From Paenarthrobacter sp. (GTDB lineage: Bacteria > Actinomycetota > Actinomycetes > Actinomycetales > Micrococcaceae), in the NCBI GenBank assembly GCA_031179305.1, contig JAPSHX010000003.1, positions 1 through 64,000 on the forward strand: DNA of 64,000 nucleotides, in the 5' to 3' direction. Both the position numbers and the translations under genes were made by a program. This document shows, piece by piece, positions 26,985-36,287 of the stretch. The notes beneath the pieces were generated by a model, which was not told where the DNA came from, did no database searches, and worked only from the letters and a program-made list of their open reading frames with translations. Each line of letters starts with the position of its first letter. The first letter of the stretch is position 1.

Positions 26985-27050
26985 CCCAAGTAGGTCGCAG
27001 AAGATGCCGTTATGAGCGCTCAAAACGGCATCTTCTGCTACCTGGTTGGG
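26985..27050. repeat. 66-bp palindromic repeat, copy 3
   Basis: Centre AGCGCT is at 27015-27020, with outer arms CCCAAGTAGGTCGCAGAA and a TTCTGCTACCTGGTTGGG partner. It overlaps the end of the LacI gene and supplies its stop codon on the minus strand. Inner arms (GATGCCGTT / AACGGCATC) differ from the other copies but are self-complementary. Confidence 0.9.
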
Positions 27051-28063
27051 GCGGGAGCGGTGGTGGAGCGGATAACCAGCCGGGGCGACACAGTGGCAGG
27101 AGTACCTGTGGCGCCGCTCTCCAGCCGATCCAACAGCAGGGCGATGCAGCGCTGGCCGAGCTCCTCGAAGTCCTGGGCCACGGTGGTCAACGGCGGTATG
27201 AAGTATGCCGACTCCGGTTGGTCGTCGAAGCCCACCACGCTGATGTCCTCCGGTACCCGGACGCCAAGTTCGTTGAACGCCCGGAGGACGCCGAGGGCCA
27301 TCTGGTCATTTGCGACGAACAGGGCTGTCACGGAGCGGTCGGCGGCGATTTTCAAGCCTTCGCGATACCCGCATTCGGCGCTCCAGTCGCCCTCGATAAG
27401 CGTCAGAGGTTCAATCCCGGCCTCGGTCAGGGCATCCCGCCAACCCTCGATACGGGCGGCGGCGTCAATCCAATCAGCAGGGCCGGATAAGTGGCCGATC
27501 TGTTGGTGCCCCAGTTCCAAGAGATGCTCGACGGCGAGTTGCGCACCCTGCCGCTGGTCCACGGTGGCGCCTGTGAGGTGTTCGTCGCCGATGGACCCGA
27601 CGGCGACCAAGGGCACTTGGGCGGTGATGTCTTTGAGGACGTCAAAGGTCCCCGGGTGGGGGACCGTGACCACGACGCCGTCGACGCCTTGGTCCATGAA
27701 GTGCGCCATGGCGTCCTTGATGGTCTCCGGCGTCACTTCCCGCAGGCCGGCGACGCTGACAAAATAGCCGGCCTCCCTCGCTGCTTGCTGGACTCCGAGG
27801 AGCGTGTGTGATGGCCCATACTGCGCCATCTCGCTGCCGAGTACGCCAATGGTCTGGGACCGCCGTGTAACCAGGCTTCGCGCGGCGGTGTTCCGGCGAT
27901 AGCCCAACTCTGTGATGGCCTGCTCCACGCGCTCGCGGGTCTTGGAGCTCACATTGGGGTGGTTGTTCAACACCCGGGAAACGGTCTGGTGGGAGACACC
28001 TGCCACTCGGGCAACGTCCTCCATGACGGGAGGCCGGGGCGGTGCGGATTCTTCAGTGCTCAC
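27038..28063 (-). CDS. LacI-family transcriptional regulator (probable arabinose regulator)
   Basis: The product of about 341 residues has a LacI helix-turn-helix (MEDVARVAGVSHQTVSRVLN, about 13-32) and a sugar-binding-type effector domain. I chose the GTG at 28063 (VSTEESAPP); another GTG at 28081 would add 6 residues. It lies between xylB and araB on the same strand. An operator-like palindrome precedes araB, so control of araBDA is the best inference, with xyl genes as a second possibility. Its stop codon lies within repeat copy 3. Confidence 0.9.
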   Translation of the reverse strand: MSTEESAPPRPPVMEDVARVAGVSHQTVSRVLNNHPNVSSKTRERVEQAITELGYRRNTAARSLVTRRSQTIGVLGSEMAQYGPSHTLLGVQQAAREAGYFVSVAGLREVTPETIKDAMAHFMDQGVDGVVVTVPHPGTFDVLKDITAQVPLVAVGSIGDEHLTGATVDQRQGAQLAVEHLLELGHQQIGHLSGPADWIDAAARIEGWRDALTEAGIEPLTLIEGDWSAECGYREGLKIAADRSVTALFVANDQMALGVLRAFNELGVRVPEDISVVGFDDQPESAYFIPPLTTVAQDFEELGQRCIALLLDRLESGATGTPATVSPRLVIRSTTAPAPTR

Positions 28064-28093
28064 CCTGTCACGATAGAGCACACTCGACGTCGA

Positions 28094-29524
28094 TCAGCCT
28101 TTGGCCACCTTGGCAGCGTAATGGCGGTACCTCGTCAGGAATTCGGGACTCCCGGCGGTATTTCCGTGAACAACCTCTATTCCCTTGAGTGGCCATTTCG
28201 GCAAGCTACCTGTCAGAACGCCTGCAGCTTGCCGGGCTGCGCCGTCCGCCACGTACTCTCCGGGTTCTGGGACGAACACGGGCAAAGCGAAGGCTGCGGC
28301 GGCGATCTGCTGGACCGCAGCCGATTGCGCACCTCCGCCCACGAGGATGATGCGCTGGGCCGACACGCCCTGTGCCTGCAGAGCGGCCAGCCCGTCGGCC
28401 AGAGAACATAGCACGCCCTCTACTGCTGCTCGTGCCATGTTGGCTGGAGTGTAATTGGAAACGGTGATGCCGTGGAGGGAGCCGTTGGCTTCCGGCAAAT
28501 TAGGGGTTCGTTCGCCCTCGAAGTATGGGACGAGGGTCAGCCCTTCGGCGCCCTCCGGAGCAGAGAGTGCCAAGTCGCCGAGCTCAGGCAGGGTGATGCC
28601 CAGCAGTGCGGCTGTGGCGTCAAAGATCCTCGTTGCATTCAGTGTGCAAGCCAGGGGCAGGTAGTTGCCGGTAGCGTCCGCGAATCCTGCCACGAGCCCG
28701 CTTGCATCAAACGCCGGGACATCTGAAACCGCGAAGACGGTCCCCGATGTTCCGATCGAAATCACTACGTCCCCGACGCCCGCACTCACGCCCAGACCTG
28801 CTGCCGCATTGTCGCCTGCCCCGGGCCCGATCAGTGCCCCGCCAGGTGTCTTTCCTGCAGTTTCCAATGGCCCGGCCACAACGGGCAGGACGGGAACGTG
28901 GCCGAGCGTGTTGTTGAGGACTTCTGGAAGGTATTCGCCGCTGCTGGAAGAGTAGTAGCCCGTGCCGGAAGCATCCGAACGGTCTGTGCGGAGGAGATCC
29001 AGGGCGGCCGGCCCACTTCCGGGCCCGTGTCCGGCCAACCGCCAGGACAGCCAATCGTGGGGTAGGCAAACCGCCGCTGTCCGTTGGGCGTTTGCGGGTT
29101 CGTTTCGGGCCAACCATCGAAGCTTGGTGGCCGTCAACGATGCCACCGGGACGGTTCCGGTGTGCGATGCCCAGTAGGACGCGCCTGCCGTGGCATCGCC
29201 ATCGCCGGCGTCAAGGATCAGAGCTTCCGCGTCCGGGGCCGAGCGGGTGTCGTTCCACAACAAAGCGGGTCGGACAACGTCTCCGGACTCATCGAGGCAC
29301 ACCATGCCGTGTTGCTGACCGCCAACAGACACGGCGTCGACGTCATCCAAACCGCCTGCCTGTGCGATTGCTTCCTGGAGGGCTGACCACCAATGGTCCG
29401 GGTGAACTTCGGTGCCCTCCGGGTGGGAGGCCCGCCCTTGACGTACCAAGGTGCCAGTGGCTGAATCCCGGATGACCACTTTGCAGGACTGGGTGGAGCT
29501 ATCGATCCCGGCTACGAGAGGCAT
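28094..29524 (-). CDS. xylB: Xylulokinase
   Basis: The 476-residue FGGY-family kinase phosphorylates D-xylulose. N-terminal signs are [18 protein letters not shown] (about 3-20) and the segment VGGQQHGMV; the C-terminal domain carries [18 protein letters not shown] (about 410-427). The DSST opening is typical of xylulokinases. It lies 102 bases after xylA on the same strand, and the LacI gene follows 30 bases later, so the three may be cotranscribed. Confidence 0.94.
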   Translation of the reverse strand: MPLVAGIDSSTQSCKVVIRDSATGTLVRQGRASHPEGTEVHPDHWWSALQEAIAQAGGLDDVDAVSVGGQQHGMVCLDESGDVVRPALLWNDTRSAPDAEALILDAGDGDATAGASYWASHTGTVPVASLTATKLRWLARNEPANAQRTAAVCLPHDWLSWRLAGHGPGSGPAALDLLRTDRSDASGTGYYSSSSGEYLPEVLNNTLGHVPVLPVVAGPLETAGKTPGGALIGPGAGDNAAAGLGVSAGVGDVVISIGTSGTVFAVSDVPAFDASGLVAGFADATGNYLPLACTLNATRIFDATAALLGITLPELGDLALSAPEGAEGLTLVPYFEGERTPNLPEANGSLHGITVSNYTPANMARAAVEGVLCSLADGLAALQAQGVSAQRIILVGGGAQSAAVQQIAAAAFALPVFVPEPGEYVADGAARQAAGVLTGSLPKWPLKGIEVVHGNTAGSPEFLTRYRHYAAKVAKG

Positions 29525-29626
29525 GCGTTCATTCCTTATGGGGACCGCCGCCGGGTGGCAAGGGAAACCCTGTAAAGAGAAGACCTTGGGGTGCCCGGCG
29601 GCGGGATGACGGTGGGTGGGAGTGAC

Positions 29627-30814
29627 CTAGCGGGCGCCGAGCAGGTGCTCGATGGCCAGCTGATTCAGGCGGACGAAGGCGAACGAGCGCTCGGCGGCCT
29701 TATCGGCGTCGAACGTGTCGAACGCGCTGGCGTCGGCCAGCAGGTCCGCAGTGGTCTCTCCAGCGTTCAGCGTTGGCTCGCCCAATTCGAAGACACCTGA
29801 CGTGGCGAGTGCTTCCTGGACGTCCGGGTCTGCGCGGAAGGCCAGGGCGCGTTCCTTCAACAGGAGGTACATGGACATGTTGGACTTAGCCGATTCCCAC
29901 ACGCCGTCGTAACCATCGGTACGAGAGGGCTTGTAGTCGAAGTGACGCGGACCGTCGTACCTCGGGCCGCCGTTGGGGAAGCCGTTCTCGAGAAGGTCCA
30001 CCGTGAAGAAAGCGCTGGTGAGGTCGCCGTGGCCGAAGACAAGGTCCTGATCGTATTTAATGCCGCGCTGGCCGTTGAGGTCGATGTGGAACAGCTTGCC
30101 CGCCCACAGGGCCTGGGCGATGCCGTGCGTGAAGTTCAGCCCGGCCATCTGCTCGTGGCCCGTCTCCGGGTTAAGTCCCACGATGTCGCCGTGTTCCAGC
30201 TGTGCGATGAATGCCAGGCCGTGGCCGACCGTGGGCAGGAAGATGTCGCCGCGGGGTTCGTTCGGCTTGGGCTCCAAGGCAATCCGGAGGCCGTAGCCCT
30301 TCTCCTTGATATACCCGGCTGCGGTGTCCACGCCTTCCTTCATGCGATCCAGTGCTGCGGAAAGGTCCTTGGAACCGTCGTATTCGCTGCCTTCACGGCC
30401 GCCCCACATCACGAAGGTCTCGGCACCCAGTTCAGCAGCGAGGTCAATGTTCCGGAGGATCTTGCTCAGGGCAAAGCGGCGGATGGAGCGGTCGTTCGAG
30501 GTGAATCCGCCGTCCTTGAACACCGGGTGGCTGAACAGGTTGGTGGTGACCATAGGTGTCTTCAGGCCGGTCTCTGCGAGGGCTGCCTTGAAGTTCTTCA
30601 GGATCAGGTCACGCTCGGATGCCGTGGCATCAAAGGGGATCAGATCATTGTCGTGGAATGTGATGCCATAGGCGCCCAGCTCGCTGAGCTTGTGAACAGC
30701 TTCCACCGGGTCCAGGGCGGGACGCGTGGCAACGCCGAACGGATCGGCGCCAGTCCAGCCGACGGTCCAAAGGCCAAAGGTGAAGCGGTCCTGCGGGGTG
30801 GGCTGCGGGGTCAT
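29627..30814 (-). CDS. xylA: Xylose isomerase
   Basis: The 395-residue enzyme converts D-xylose to D-xylulose. It matches the actinobacterial (type I) form: [17 protein letters not shown] at the start, [13 protein letters not shown] with the catalytic His (about 88-100), the WGGREG motif (about 137) and [10 protein letters not shown] (about 181-190) with metal-binding Glu. The ATG at 30814 follows AAAGGAG at ideal spacing. It is first in the xyl operon and divergent from the ROK repressor gene. Confidence 0.97.
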   Translation of the reverse strand: MTPQPTPQDRFTFGLWTVGWTGADPFGVATRPALDPVEAVHKLSELGAYGITFHDNDLIPFDATASERDLILKNFKAALAETGLKTPMVTTNLFSHPVFKDGGFTSNDRSIRRFALSKILRNIDLAAELGAETFVMWGGREGSEYDGSKDLSAALDRMKEGVDTAAGYIKEKGYGLRIALEPKPNEPRGDIFLPTVGHGLAFIAQLEHGDIVGLNPETGHEQMAGLNFTHGIAQALWAGKLFHIDLNGQRGIKYDQDLVFGHGDLTSAFFTVDLLENGFPNGGPRYDGPRHFDYKPSRTDGYDGVWESAKSNMSMYLLLKERALAFRADPDVQEALATSGVFELGEPTLNAGETTADLLADASAFDTFDADKAAERSFAFVRLNQLAIEHLLGAR

Positions 30815-30865
30815 TTTTGCTCCTTTGCAAAGCACTGGGGAAGAATTGGAAGAAGTGCATAACAA

Positions 30866-30886
30866 TTAGTTTTCAATCTGAACTAT
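30866..30886. promoter_or_regulatory. Candidate xyl operator
   Basis: TTAGTT (30866-30871) and AACTAT (30881-30886) form an imperfect inverted repeat, 9-base spacer, resembling known Bacillus XylR sites of the form TTAGTT-N-AACTAA. It lies in the 89-bp region between xylA and the ROK gene. Confidence 0.65.
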
Positions 30887-30903
30887 ATGCGGGATGATGG
30901 ATC

Positions 30904-32163
30904 ATGGTCAATGGAAGTCGGAAAGATTCTTCGAATGTGCAGGGAGGTCCCACGCCAGTGAATGAGCAAACCGCGCCTGGACGCGTAGGTGACGTCCGCC
31001 GTCGGAATCTTTCGTTGGTGATGGACTCCATCGCGCGGACCGGCGATGCTAAGCCAAGCCGCGCGCAGTTGGCGGCCGGAACCGGACTCACCAAAGCAGC
31101 GGTTTCAAGCCTGGTTGCCGACCTCGTGGAATCCGGCCTGGTCTCGGAAGTTGGCCTTTACCGCGACGGAGAGCGGGGGCGGCCCGGCCAGGGCTTGGAA
31201 CTCAGCGCGCGCCGTGGCGTGGTGGGCATGGAAATCAACGTGGACTACCTGGCCGTGGGCCTCGTGGACCTGGGAGGAAACCTCCGCTTCCATTCCACTG
31301 TCGAATCGCGAAACCGCGGTCTGGCGCCTGAAAAGGTCATGGAGCGTCTGGGTGGCCTGGCCGCTGAAGCAATAGCCGCCGCGGCCGCTGCGGACATCTC
31401 GATCCTCGGTGGCGGACTGGCGGTGCCGGGCTTGGTGGATGAGCAGCACAACCTTGTGTTGTCCGCTCCCAATCTGCACTGGGAGCATGAAAAGCTGAAT
31501 CCGCAGAACCTGCTGGAAGGCGCACCTCTTGGCGTCAGGTTGTCCAACGAGGCCAACAGCGCAGCACTCGGAGAGCTTTGGTATGGCGCAGGTCGGCCGG
31601 ACTTCCTCTATGTTTCAGGCGAAGTTGGTGTTGGTGGGGGCGTCATCATCGGCTCGGAACTTTACACCGGACCAGGCGGATCAGCGGGCGAACTTGGCCA
31701 CATCGTGGTCCACCCTGACGGGCCGGGCTGTTCCTGCGGCGGGGCGGGGTGCTTGGAAACCTTCGCAGGCCAGGAGGCCATTTTCGAGGCAGCAGGCATC
31801 CCCGAGGGATCGCTGGGACAGCGCACGGAGCTGCTGCTCGCGGCCTTGACTGCCCAGGAACCGCGGGCCACCCAAGCGGTTCACGACGCCGGGAGGTACT
31901 TGGGCGTTGCGCTCGCCTCGTCTGCCCGGTTGATGGATATTGAAGCCGTGGTCCTCGGTGGGCATTTTGCCGTGCTGGCGGAATGGCTCAGGCCGTCACT
32001 GATCAGTAGTTTGGAGCGCTACGCGCCGGGTCTGCTGGATCCAAGCAACCTGACAGTTTCCACCCTCGAGCACTCCGGCACGCTCCTCGGCGCTGCCGGT
32101 CAAGTGATCCGGTCAGTCATTGAGTCGCCGTTCGAGTTCCTGCTGGCGAGCAAGTTGGCCTAG
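30904..32163 (+). CDS. xylR: ROK-family xylose repressor
   Basis: The product of up to 419 residues has an N-terminal winged helix-turn-helix (SRAQLAAGTGLTKAAVSSLV, about 51-70) and a ROK sugar-kinase-like domain with the zinc motif CSCGGAGCLETFAG (about 278-291). ROK repressors of this layout control xylAB in many bacteria. It is divergent from xylA with an operator-like site between. The ATG at 30904 is used here; an in-frame GTG at 30958 (VNEQTAPGRVG) also gives a plausible N-terminus. Confidence 0.93.
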   Translation: MVNGSRKDSSNVQGGPTPVNEQTAPGRVGDVRRRNLSLVMDSIARTGDAKPSRAQLAAGTGLTKAAVSSLVADLVESGLVSEVGLYRDGERGRPGQGLELSARRGVVGMEINVDYLAVGLVDLGGNLRFHSTVESRNRGLAPEKVMERLGGLAAEAIAAAAAADISILGGGLAVPGLVDEQHNLVLSAPNLHWEHEKLNPQNLLEGAPLGVRLSNEANSAALGELWYGAGRPDFLYVSGEVGVGGGVIIGSELYTGPGGSAGELGHIVVHPDGPGCSCGGAGCLETFAGQEAIFEAAGIPEGSLGQRTELLLAALTAQEPRATQAVHDAGRYLGVALASSARLMDIEAVVLGGHFAVLAEWLRPSLISSLERYAPGLLDPSNLTVSTLEHSGTLLGAAGQVIRSVIESPFEFLLASKLA

Positions 32164-32183
32164 GTTGCCGCAGGCGTTGGAGC

Positions 32184-32966
32184 TCACTCCTGGCTCACGT
32201 TTTCTTGGTTCGCGCCCACATCGCGCTGCACCATCAGGGCTTCCATGCCGTCCAGGTATCGTTCCAAGGCAAAGCTGAGCTCATCCCCGGCATGTTCCAT
32301 GACTGCTAGTTCAGGATCACTGAACAGCCCCAAAACTTCCCTGTGTTTTTCGGGGTCCAGGAGTTTGAAGAGCAAGCCCACGTAGGCCTCGAAAGCGGCG
32401 GGGGAATCGTTGTCGGCCACATCCAGTTCCATCCGGGTGCTGGAGCGAACCAGGTTTGCCAGCATGAGGGCGGAATTCAGTTTCTCCGAGGCTGTCAGCG
32501 ACGTTGGCGCGAGGGCGCGCAGGAGTTGCTCAAGCCAGAGAATCTCGTGGGGCGAGGCGGGCGGCCCGGTGATCGGGTGGTCGAGTATCCAAGGGTGTTT
32601 CCGGTACCGCTGCTCGATGGCTTTGGCCCAGTTGCGGGTGGCTGTGCGCCAGTCGGGTTCGCTGCCGGGGGTAGGGGAGCCGGGTAGTTCAGGCTCGCCG
32701 AATGCAGCGTCCACCATAAGGACCAGGAGCTCCTCCTTGGAGCGCAAATGGCGGTAGAGGGACATGGAGGTAAAGCCGAGTTCCTTGGCCACCCTCGCCA
32801 TGGAAACGGCGGCCAATCCCTCCTGGTCAGCAAGGCGGATGGCCGCCTCCACAATCCGGGCTGCGCTTAGCTCCGCTTTGGTGCCCCGCGTAGACGGGCG
32901 CTCCAAACCCCACGCGATGGCTATGCCCGGGGGTAATTCCACAGGGCTCGGTTCGTTATGCGGCAT
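32184..32966 (-). CDS. TetR-family transcriptional regulator
   Basis: The 260-residue product has a TetR helix-turn-helix (AARIVEAAIRLADQEGLAAV then MARVAKELGFTSMSLYRHL, about 35-73) and a long C-terminal domain of the TetR_C type. The ATG at 32966 follows GGAAGGAAG. It is divergent from a two-gene ABC exporter, with a nearly perfect 27-bp palindrome between them. It is therefore the probable repressor of the exporter, released by a drug or metabolite. The first 25 residues are a Pro-rich extension before the DNA-binding domain. Confidence 0.93.
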   Translation of the reverse strand: MPHNEPSPVELPPGIAIAWGLERPSTRGTKAELSAARIVEAAIRLADQEGLAAVSMARVAKELGFTSMSLYRHLRSKEELLVLMVDAAFGEPELPGSPTPGSEPDWRTATRNWAKAIEQRYRKHPWILDHPITGPPASPHEILWLEQLLRALAPTSLTASEKLNSALMLANLVRSSTRMELDVADNDSPAAFEAYVGLLFKLLDPEKHREVLGLFSDPELAVMEHAGDELSFALERYLDGMEALMVQRDVGANQENVSQE

Positions 32967-33021
32967 GGCTTCCTTCCTTCACAGCCAGCCTAACTGTTTC
33001 GGGTATACACAACAGAACAGC

Positions 33022-33048
33022 TTATGCTATAAACAGTTTATGGCATAA
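33022..33048. promoter_or_regulatory. TetR operator (27-bp palindrome)
   Basis: TTATGC-T-ATAAAC faces GTTTAT-G-GCATAA around a central A. Only one arm position besides the centre is mismatched. It lies 19 bases upstream of the ABC ATPase start and 56 bases from the TetR start, placed to block both promoters. Confidence 0.8.
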
Positions 33049-33066
33049 ACACTTGGTTGGAGGGTC

Positions 33067-34029
33067 ATGAAGACAGAATTAGCCATAGGCGTTTCACGCC
33101 TTCGGAAGAGCTTTGGGGGCAAAGCGGCCTTGGCCGACATCGACTTGAGCGTCCCCGCGGGGAGCGTTTTCGCCCTGCTCGGTCCTAACGGGGCGGGCAA
33201 ATCCACGCTGGTTGCCATCCTCACCACGCTCCTGCGCGCCGACGGTGGGACGGCCACCGTGGGAGGGCTCGACGTCGGGCGTCAGGCAGCCGCGGTCCGG
33301 AACCTGCTCAGCGTCACCAGTCAGGCGTCGGCGGTGGACGAGTTCCTCACCGGCAGGGAAAACCTGACCATGATCGGTCGATTGCACCTTCTGGGCGGTG
33401 CTAAAGCCATCAGTCGTGCTGATAAGTTGCTGCGGGACTTCGATCTTCACGGAGCGGCGGATCGCAAGGTTTCCACTTACTCCGGCGGTATGGTCCGGCG
33501 CCTGGACCTTGCCATGAGCCTGGTGCGGCGTCCGGAGGTGCTCTTCCTGGACGAACCCACCACGGGGCTCGATCCGCGAAGCAGGCTGGCAGTGTGGAAT
33601 GCAGTGCGCGGCTTGTCGAAGCAAGGGGTCACCGTGTTCCTGACCACCCAATATCTGGAAGAAGCCGATCAGTTGGCTGACTCCATTGCAGTTTTGAACG
33701 ATGGGCGCATCGTGGCGCAGGGAACCGCCGACGAGCTGAAGCGGTTGGTTCCCGCCGGTCACGTGGAGTTCGGCTTCCAAGATCCGCAGGACTTCGGGAA
33801 GGCCTTGACGCTGATCCGAGCCGAAAGGGGAAATGCCGGGAATAACGTGAATAAAGACGACGAGTTTCTCACCGTCCGAGTGGCAACGACTGACAGCGCT
33901 GCCGTAATCACCTCCGTGGTCGCCAGCCTCAGCGCTGGGGGATGCACTGCCAGCAGCATCGCGATCATCAAGCCCACCTTGGACGATGTCTTCCTGGCGT
34001 TGACGGCAAAGCAGGAGGCGAAACAATGA
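33067..34029 (+). CDS. ABC exporter ATP-binding protein (DrrA-like)
   Basis: The 320-residue ATPase has Walker A GPNGAGKST (about 42-50), signature YSGGMVRRLDLA (about 138-149), Walker B EVLFLDEPTTGLD (about 158-170) and a switch His-like TTQYLEEAD segment, where Gln replaces the usual His. The C-terminal 100 residues form the DUF4162-type extension typical of DrrA-like drug exporters. RBS GGAGGG precedes the ATG. It overlaps the permease gene by 4 bases. With TetR next door, efflux of a drug or metabolite is likely. Confidence 0.95.
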   Translation: MKTELAIGVSRLRKSFGGKAALADIDLSVPAGSVFALLGPNGAGKSTLVAILTTLLRADGGTATVGGLDVGRQAAAVRNLLSVTSQASAVDEFLTGRENLTMIGRLHLLGGAKAISRADKLLRDFDLHGAADRKVSTYSGGMVRRLDLAMSLVRRPEVLFLDEPTTGLDPRSRLAVWNAVRGLSKQGVTVFLTTQYLEEADQLADSIAVLNDGRIVAQGTADELKRLVPAGHVEFGFQDPQDFGKALTLIRAERGNAGNNVNKDDEFLTVRVATTDSAAVITSVVASLSAGGCTASSIAIIKPTLDDVFLALTAKQEAKQ

Positions 34030-34787
34030 CTGCGGTATCCCTGTACGTCGCACACGCCGGAACCATGGTCAGGCGAGAACTCATCCGAACCCTGAGGACC
34101 GTGGATTCCATCGTGATCTCGCTGATGGTGCCTGTAGGCATATTGTTTGCCTTCGTCTGGGTCTTCGGCGGTGCCATCCAATCCGGCGGAGGTTACGTGA
34201 ATTATGTAATGCCCGGGCTGCTGCTCATGTGTGCTGCCTTTGGTTCGTCGCAAACTGCTGTGAGCGTGGCACAAGACATCAAATCCGGCGTCGTGGACAG
34301 GTTCAGGACCATGCCCATCGCCGGATCCACCGTATTGGCAGGCCATGTGGTGGCCAGTACCCTCCGGAACCTGGCTACCAGCGCAGTGTTGCTTGGATGC
34401 GCGGTCCTGCTGGGATTCAGCCCGCAGGCGACGTGGGGGAGCGCGCTCGCTGCGGTGGCGCTACTCCTGGCCTTCATCCTCGCTTTCACCTGGTTGTCCA
34501 CCTTGGCGGGGCTGTTGTTGAGCCCGGAAGCTGCCAGCGGCCTGACCAGTATCACCATCTTCCTGCCGTATGTCAGCAGCGCTTTCGTGCGGCCCGAAAC
34601 CATGCCGTCCTGGCTGCAGGGTTTCGCTGAGCACCAGCCGTTTACGCCGGTCACCGAGGCGCTGCGGGCTTTCCTGCTGGGCGGTGATGCAGGTGCCACG
34701 GGTTGGATCGCTGTGGCTTGGTGTGTTGGGCTTGGGCTCGCGGGCTGGGTGGGTTCCGCGGTAATCTTCCGGGGGCGCAGGTCCTAG
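34026..34787 (+). CDS. ABC-2 type permease
   Basis: The 253-residue product has six predicted membrane helices of the ABC2 export family, with the motif SVAQDIKSGVVDRFRTMPIA (about 80-99) between helices 2 and 3 and LTSITIFLPYVSSAFVRPETMP near 175-196. It pairs with the adjacent ATPase (ATGA overlap) to form an exporter. The frame is open upstream, but the ATG at 34026 gives the family length. Confidence 0.93.
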   Translation: MTAVSLYVAHAGTMVRRELIRTLRTVDSIVISLMVPVGILFAFVWVFGGAIQSGGGYVNYVMPGLLLMCAAFGSSQTAVSVAQDIKSGVVDRFRTMPIAGSTVLAGHVVASTLRNLATSAVLLGCAVLLGFSPQATWGSALAAVALLLAFILAFTWLSTLAGLLLSPEAASGLTSITIFLPYVSSAFVRPETMPSWLQGFAEHQPFTPVTEALRAFLLGGDAGATGWIAVAWCVGLGLAGWVGSAVIFRGRRS

Positions 34788-34888
34788 TCGGCGTGGATTA
34801 ACCGGCGTGGGCGCTTCCTAGTATTCATCAGCATGCTTACTATTGAAGGGTCAGTTGTTCGCGCAAACTACCCACGGACGAGTGCCCC

Positions 34889-36028
34889 ATGACTACACAA
34901 GATTCAGCACACACCAGTACAGCCAAGGAGCAGACTGCTCCTTCTCCTGAGGACTCGCGCAAGCCCGACAGTCCCAATGACCTGGTCAAGCCAACCTGGA
35001 TGTACGTTGCCAAGCGGACGTTGCGGGAGTTCACCAAGGATCAGTGCCCGGACGCAGCAGCAGGTCTGACCTATTACGCTGTCCTCTCGCTGTTTCCCGC
35101 GCTCCTGGCCTTGGTTTCGCTGATTGGCATCTTTGGCGACGCCGGACGCACCACATCGGCACTGCTGGACATAGTCCAACAGTTCGCGCCGGGGCCGGGC
35201 GTTGACGCAATGCGCCAGCCGATCGAGGAACTCTCGCAATCCAACACTGCCGGGTTCGCGTTGGTTTTCGGTATCCTGGTGGCGCTCTGGTCGGCATCCG
35301 GCTACACCACAGCTTTCAGCCGGGCCATGAACCGCGTATACGAGGTGGACGAAGGTCGCGGCTTCGTCAAGCTGCGCGGCACCATGCTCGCCGTCACCAT
35401 CGTCGCCGTACTGGGTGCAGCGATCGCCGCCGCCATCCTCGTCCTCAGCGGCCCAGTGGCCGAGGCCATCGGAGGCGCTATCGGATTGTCCGAGACCGCC
35501 CTCACCGTGTGGAATATCGCCAAGTGGCCGGTCCTTATCCTCATCGTGGTCGCGATTATCGCGGTGCTCTACTACTTCACCCCCAACGTCAAGCAGCCCA
35601 AGTTCCGGTGGATGAGCATGGGTTCGTTCATCGCACTGATAATTTTCGCCTTGGCATCCCTCGGGTTCGGTTTCTACGTGGCGAATTTCAGCAATTACAA
35701 CAAGACGTACGGTGCCCTGGCAGGCGTCATCGTCATGCTGCTGTGGCTCTGGATACTGAACATGTCCCTGCTATTCGGTGCGGAGTTCGACGCCGAAATG
35801 GAACGCGGACGCCAACTTCAGGGCGGAATTGAAGCCGAAGAAAGCATCCAGCTGCCGCCGCGCGATACCAAGAAGAGCGACAAGATGCAGGAAAAGGAAG
35901 AAGAAGTAGTTCGCCGCGGTGAGGAACTTCGCGAAACCCACGGGAAGGATAACCAAGGGAACGACGACCACGGGAACCAGTCCCGCGTTGACGATTCCAG
36001 AAGTGGCAATTCCCGGAGGAACAAGTAG
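34889..36028 (+). CDS. YihY/BrkB-family inner-membrane protein
   Basis: The 379-residue product has a polar N-terminus, then a YihY/virulence factor BrkB domain (about 45-320) starting with CPDAAAGLTYYAVLSLFPALLAL; about six membrane helices are visible. The C-terminal 60 residues are strongly charged (KKSDKMQEKEEEVVRRGEEL) and end in an Asn/Asp/Gly-rich tail, a cytoplasmic extension absent from short members. The biochemical function of the family is unsettled; it was once wrongly called RNase BN. The next small gene starts within about 20 bases. Confidence 0.9.
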   Translation: MTTQDSAHTSTAKEQTAPSPEDSRKPDSPNDLVKPTWMYVAKRTLREFTKDQCPDAAAGLTYYAVLSLFPALLALVSLIGIFGDAGRTTSALLDIVQQFAPGPGVDAMRQPIEELSQSNTAGFALVFGILVALWSASGYTTAFSRAMNRVYEVDEGRGFVKLRGTMLAVTIVAVLGAAIAAAILVLSGPVAEAIGGAIGLSETALTVWNIAKWPVLILIVVAIIAVLYYFTPNVKQPKFRWMSMGSFIALIIFALASLGFGFYVANFSNYNKTYGALAGVIVMLLWLWILNMSLLFGAEFDAEMERGRQLQGGIEAEESIQLPPRDTKKSDKMQEKEEEVVRRGEELRETHGKDNQGNDDHGNQSRVDDSRSGNSRRNK

Positions 36029-36048
36029 TGGGAATGGAGGATCCGGCC

Positions 36049-36258
36049 ATGGAATCCAGTACAAGGAGTAAGAAGCTCAAAGCCATTAAGAATGGCGACA
36101 GCGTCCGGATCAGCGGTGAGGTTTTTCAGGTCAACTCCGTCGAACCCCAGGAGGGCTCGCGGAACATCAGGCTGGAACTCAAAGGGCCCGACGGCGGATC
36201 GGTCACCTTTATTGGCCTGCCGAAGGCCAAAGTGCAGCTCGCCGCACGAGCCTCCTAA
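36049..36258 (+). CDS. Small protein of unknown function (69 aa)
   Basis: The 69-residue product starts Met-Glu-Ser-Ser and has a Lys-rich opening (RSKKLKAIKNGD) followed by alternating strands (SVRISGEVFQVNSVE, IRLELKGPDGGSVTF), suggesting a small SH3- or OB-like beta barrel. I chose the ATG at 36049 because GGAGGA lies 7 bases upstream; an in-frame ATG at 36034 and a GTG overlapping the YihY stop also exist. It follows the YihY gene closely and is probably cotranscribed. I do not recognise the family. Confidence 0.65.
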   Translation: MESSTRSKKLKAIKNGDSVRISGEVFQVNSVEPQEGSRNIRLELKGPDGGSVTFIGLPKAKVQLAARAS

Positions 36259-36263
36259 GCCGG

Positions 36264-36285
36264 TTTCGGGAACATTTTCCTGAAA
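36264..36285. terminator. Hairpin between two small convergent genes
   Basis: TTTCGGGAA-CATT-TTCCTGAAA forms a 9-bp stem with one G-T pair. It lies 5 bases after the 69-aa gene and 2 bases after the stop of the small minus-strand gene. Confidence 0.5.
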
Positions 36286-36287
36286 GC

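Noticed and set aside
25658..27490. 610-codon plus-strand frame across araB and the LacI gene
   Set aside because: It is antisense to araB, crosses the ara operator and repeat copy 3, and shows no family pattern. Long shadow frames are expected in GC-rich DNA.
28064..28081. Earlier GTG start for the LacI gene
   Set aside because: It adds six residues unlike the family, and the GTG at 28063 gives the more typical N-terminus. The choice is not certain.
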